Source: Rostratula benghalensis
Lineage: Eukaryota > Chordata > Aves > Charadriiformes > Rostratulidae
Length of the DNA stretch: 64,000 nt
Direction: 5' to 3'
NCBI GenBank assembly: GCA_013399305.1
Contig: VXAI01000194.1
Coordinates: 698,245-762,244 of the forward strand
Shown here: piece after piece, positions 63,113 through 64,000 of the stretch
Numbering within the stretch: the stretch's first letter is position 1
Layout of the letters: the number at the start of each line of letters is the position of its first letter
Position numbers and translations under genes: made by a program
Notes under the pieces: model-generated
Database searches by the model: none
Told to the model about the DNA's origin: nothing
The model's input: the letters and a program-made list of their open reading frames with translations, nothing else

Positions 63113-63626
63113 CAGGTCCTGCCCGACCCCCTCACTGGGGACAGAGTCCCGAGCACCGCAGGGTGGGAACCCCACACAGCCATAGGTTATACAGGGGCAG
63201 ACCTCGCTTCTCTGGGAAGACAAACAACCGTTCAACTGTCACTTTGTCCCCTGCCAAAGCTCAACCAGCAGTTTTCCACAGGTTATAAAGTTTGAGGGCA
63301 GATTATCTGGAGGAAGGATTTCAGCAGCTGTCCTACCAGTATCCATGTTTCTTCTCTCCACTAACGCTGTGCAGCAGAGTCAGTCCTAGCCCTTTTCTGG
63401 GCTCTGCAGGTTCCTGTCACAAACTCATCAACTCTCCAACAGCATGGGAAGACACAAGCCAAATAGAGAGAAAGAAGAGTAGGATAACACACCCATCGCC
63501 CCAAAAAGGCTCATAACAGCAAGCAAACTGATCCAGAGTAAGGCCATTTCCACCCTGCTTCACCAGTGCTGCTGTTCACCGGTAAGGGTCCAGTATCCCA
63601 GCGCAGAGCTTCAGGAGCAGCACCAG

Positions 63627-63780
63627 GACAGCGATGGGAAACCAGAGCCCAGCAGCCCCACGGCTTCACCCCATGCAGGACAGCAATGGGAAACCAGAGC
63701 CCAGCAGCCCCATGGCTTCACCCCACGCAGGACAGCAATGGGAAACCAGAGCCCAGCAGCCCCATGGCTTCACCCCACGC
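63627..63780 (+). repeat. 52-bp tandem repeat, three copies
   Basis: Units start with GACAGC at 63627, 63679 and 63731 and differ by only a few bases; the second and third are nearly identical. The unit is not a multiple of three, so each copy is read in a different frame and coding is unlikely. Looks like a minisatellite. Confidence 0.92.
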
Positions 63781-64000
63781 TCCCCATCACAGACTCCCCC
63801 AGGGAACGCAGGTGGCTGGCAGGGATGAGCATCCTGGTGGGATGAAGGGATCTGGCTTCCTCACAAACCCGGAGGAAGCCTTGCTCCCTTCCTGCTGCTG
63901 CCGCAGACACTGTTAAAAGCAGAAAGTGAATGAAATTAAGTGAGAAAACAGGCTATGGGATAACCAAAGCTGAGCAATTCTCCCAGTCACACCTGCAGCT

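Larger units (their letters stand above)
57640..64000. other. Right-hand flank, no gene recognised
   Basis: By gene order MAPKAPK2 (minus strand) should follow, but I could not recognise its C-terminal coding sequence in the reverse frames. The segment has CR1 copies, a 52-bp tandem repeat and GC-rich patches near 62.3-63.3 kb. Long frames there are open on both strands and overlap CR1 sequence. Part of it may be MAPKAPK2 3'UTR. Confidence 0.4.

Noticed and set aside
62344..63288. Longest open frame in the window (314 codons, plus strand)
   Set aside because: It lies in GC-rich DNA with other long frames open on both strands, contains a CR1 3' end at 63,040-63,112, has no recognisable domain, and its composition (Pro, Gly, Ser, Arg) is typical of chance frames.
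63566..63916. ORFs with repeated MGNQSPAAP-type peptides
   Set aside because: Arise from the 52-bp tandem repeat, which changes reading frame from copy to copy.
57640..64000. MAPKAPK2 coding exons on the minus strand
   Set aside because: Expected from gene order, but no reverse frame gave a recognisable kinase or C-terminal Lys/Arg-rich sequence, so none is annotated.

Overview
The window looks like avian genomic DNA. It has intron-rich vertebrate genes with consensus GT-AG splice sites, many short copies of the bird/reptile CR1 LINE in both orientations, and an IL-10 that resembles the chicken protein along its length. The gene order is the mirror image of human 1q32: C1orf116 (+), an FCAMR-like receptor (+), PIGR (+), an IL-20-subfamily cytokine (-), IL10 (+). 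MAPKAPK2 would be expected just beyond the right edge, but I could not find any of it here.

Left part (1-14.3 kb): the last coding codons and 3'UTR of a C1orf116-type gene, a 7.7 kb spacer with a CpG-dense patch, then a gene of the pIgR family. This gene has a signal peptide, three pIgR/CD300-type Ig V domains on separate exons, a Ser/Thr-rich stalk and a transmembrane exon. It sits where mammals have FCAMR, and its first Ig domain looks like that of FCAMR. Mammalian FCAMR has only one such domain.

Middle (18-32 kb): PIGR. Ten coding exons could be placed with consistent phases (650 codons plus stop): four Ig domains, as in other birds, a short linker with a duplicated hexapeptide, a membrane segment and a typical pIgR tail with basolateral and endocytic motifs. 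A TATA-like box and a spliceable ATG-free segment near 18.0-18.2 kb look like the untranslated first exon, 6.1 kb upstream of the ATG exon. No FCMR-like Ig exon was found between PIGR and the cytokine genes.

Right part (34.6-57.7 kb): a five-exon IL-20-subfamily cytokine on the minus strand, a 15 kb stretch with no recognisable gene, then IL10 (five exons, 177 aa) with a TATA box and an AU-rich 3'UTR. From 57.7 kb to the end I see only CR1 fragments, a 52-bp triple tandem repeat and unassigned DNA.

Together these are a mucosal-immunity cluster. PIGR and its relative are expected to bind polymeric immunoglobulins, and the two class II cytokines act on epithelia (IL-20 type) and restrain inflammation (IL-10). 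Gene models come from reading splice signals and reading frames by eye, so exon edges marked uncertain need transcript data.
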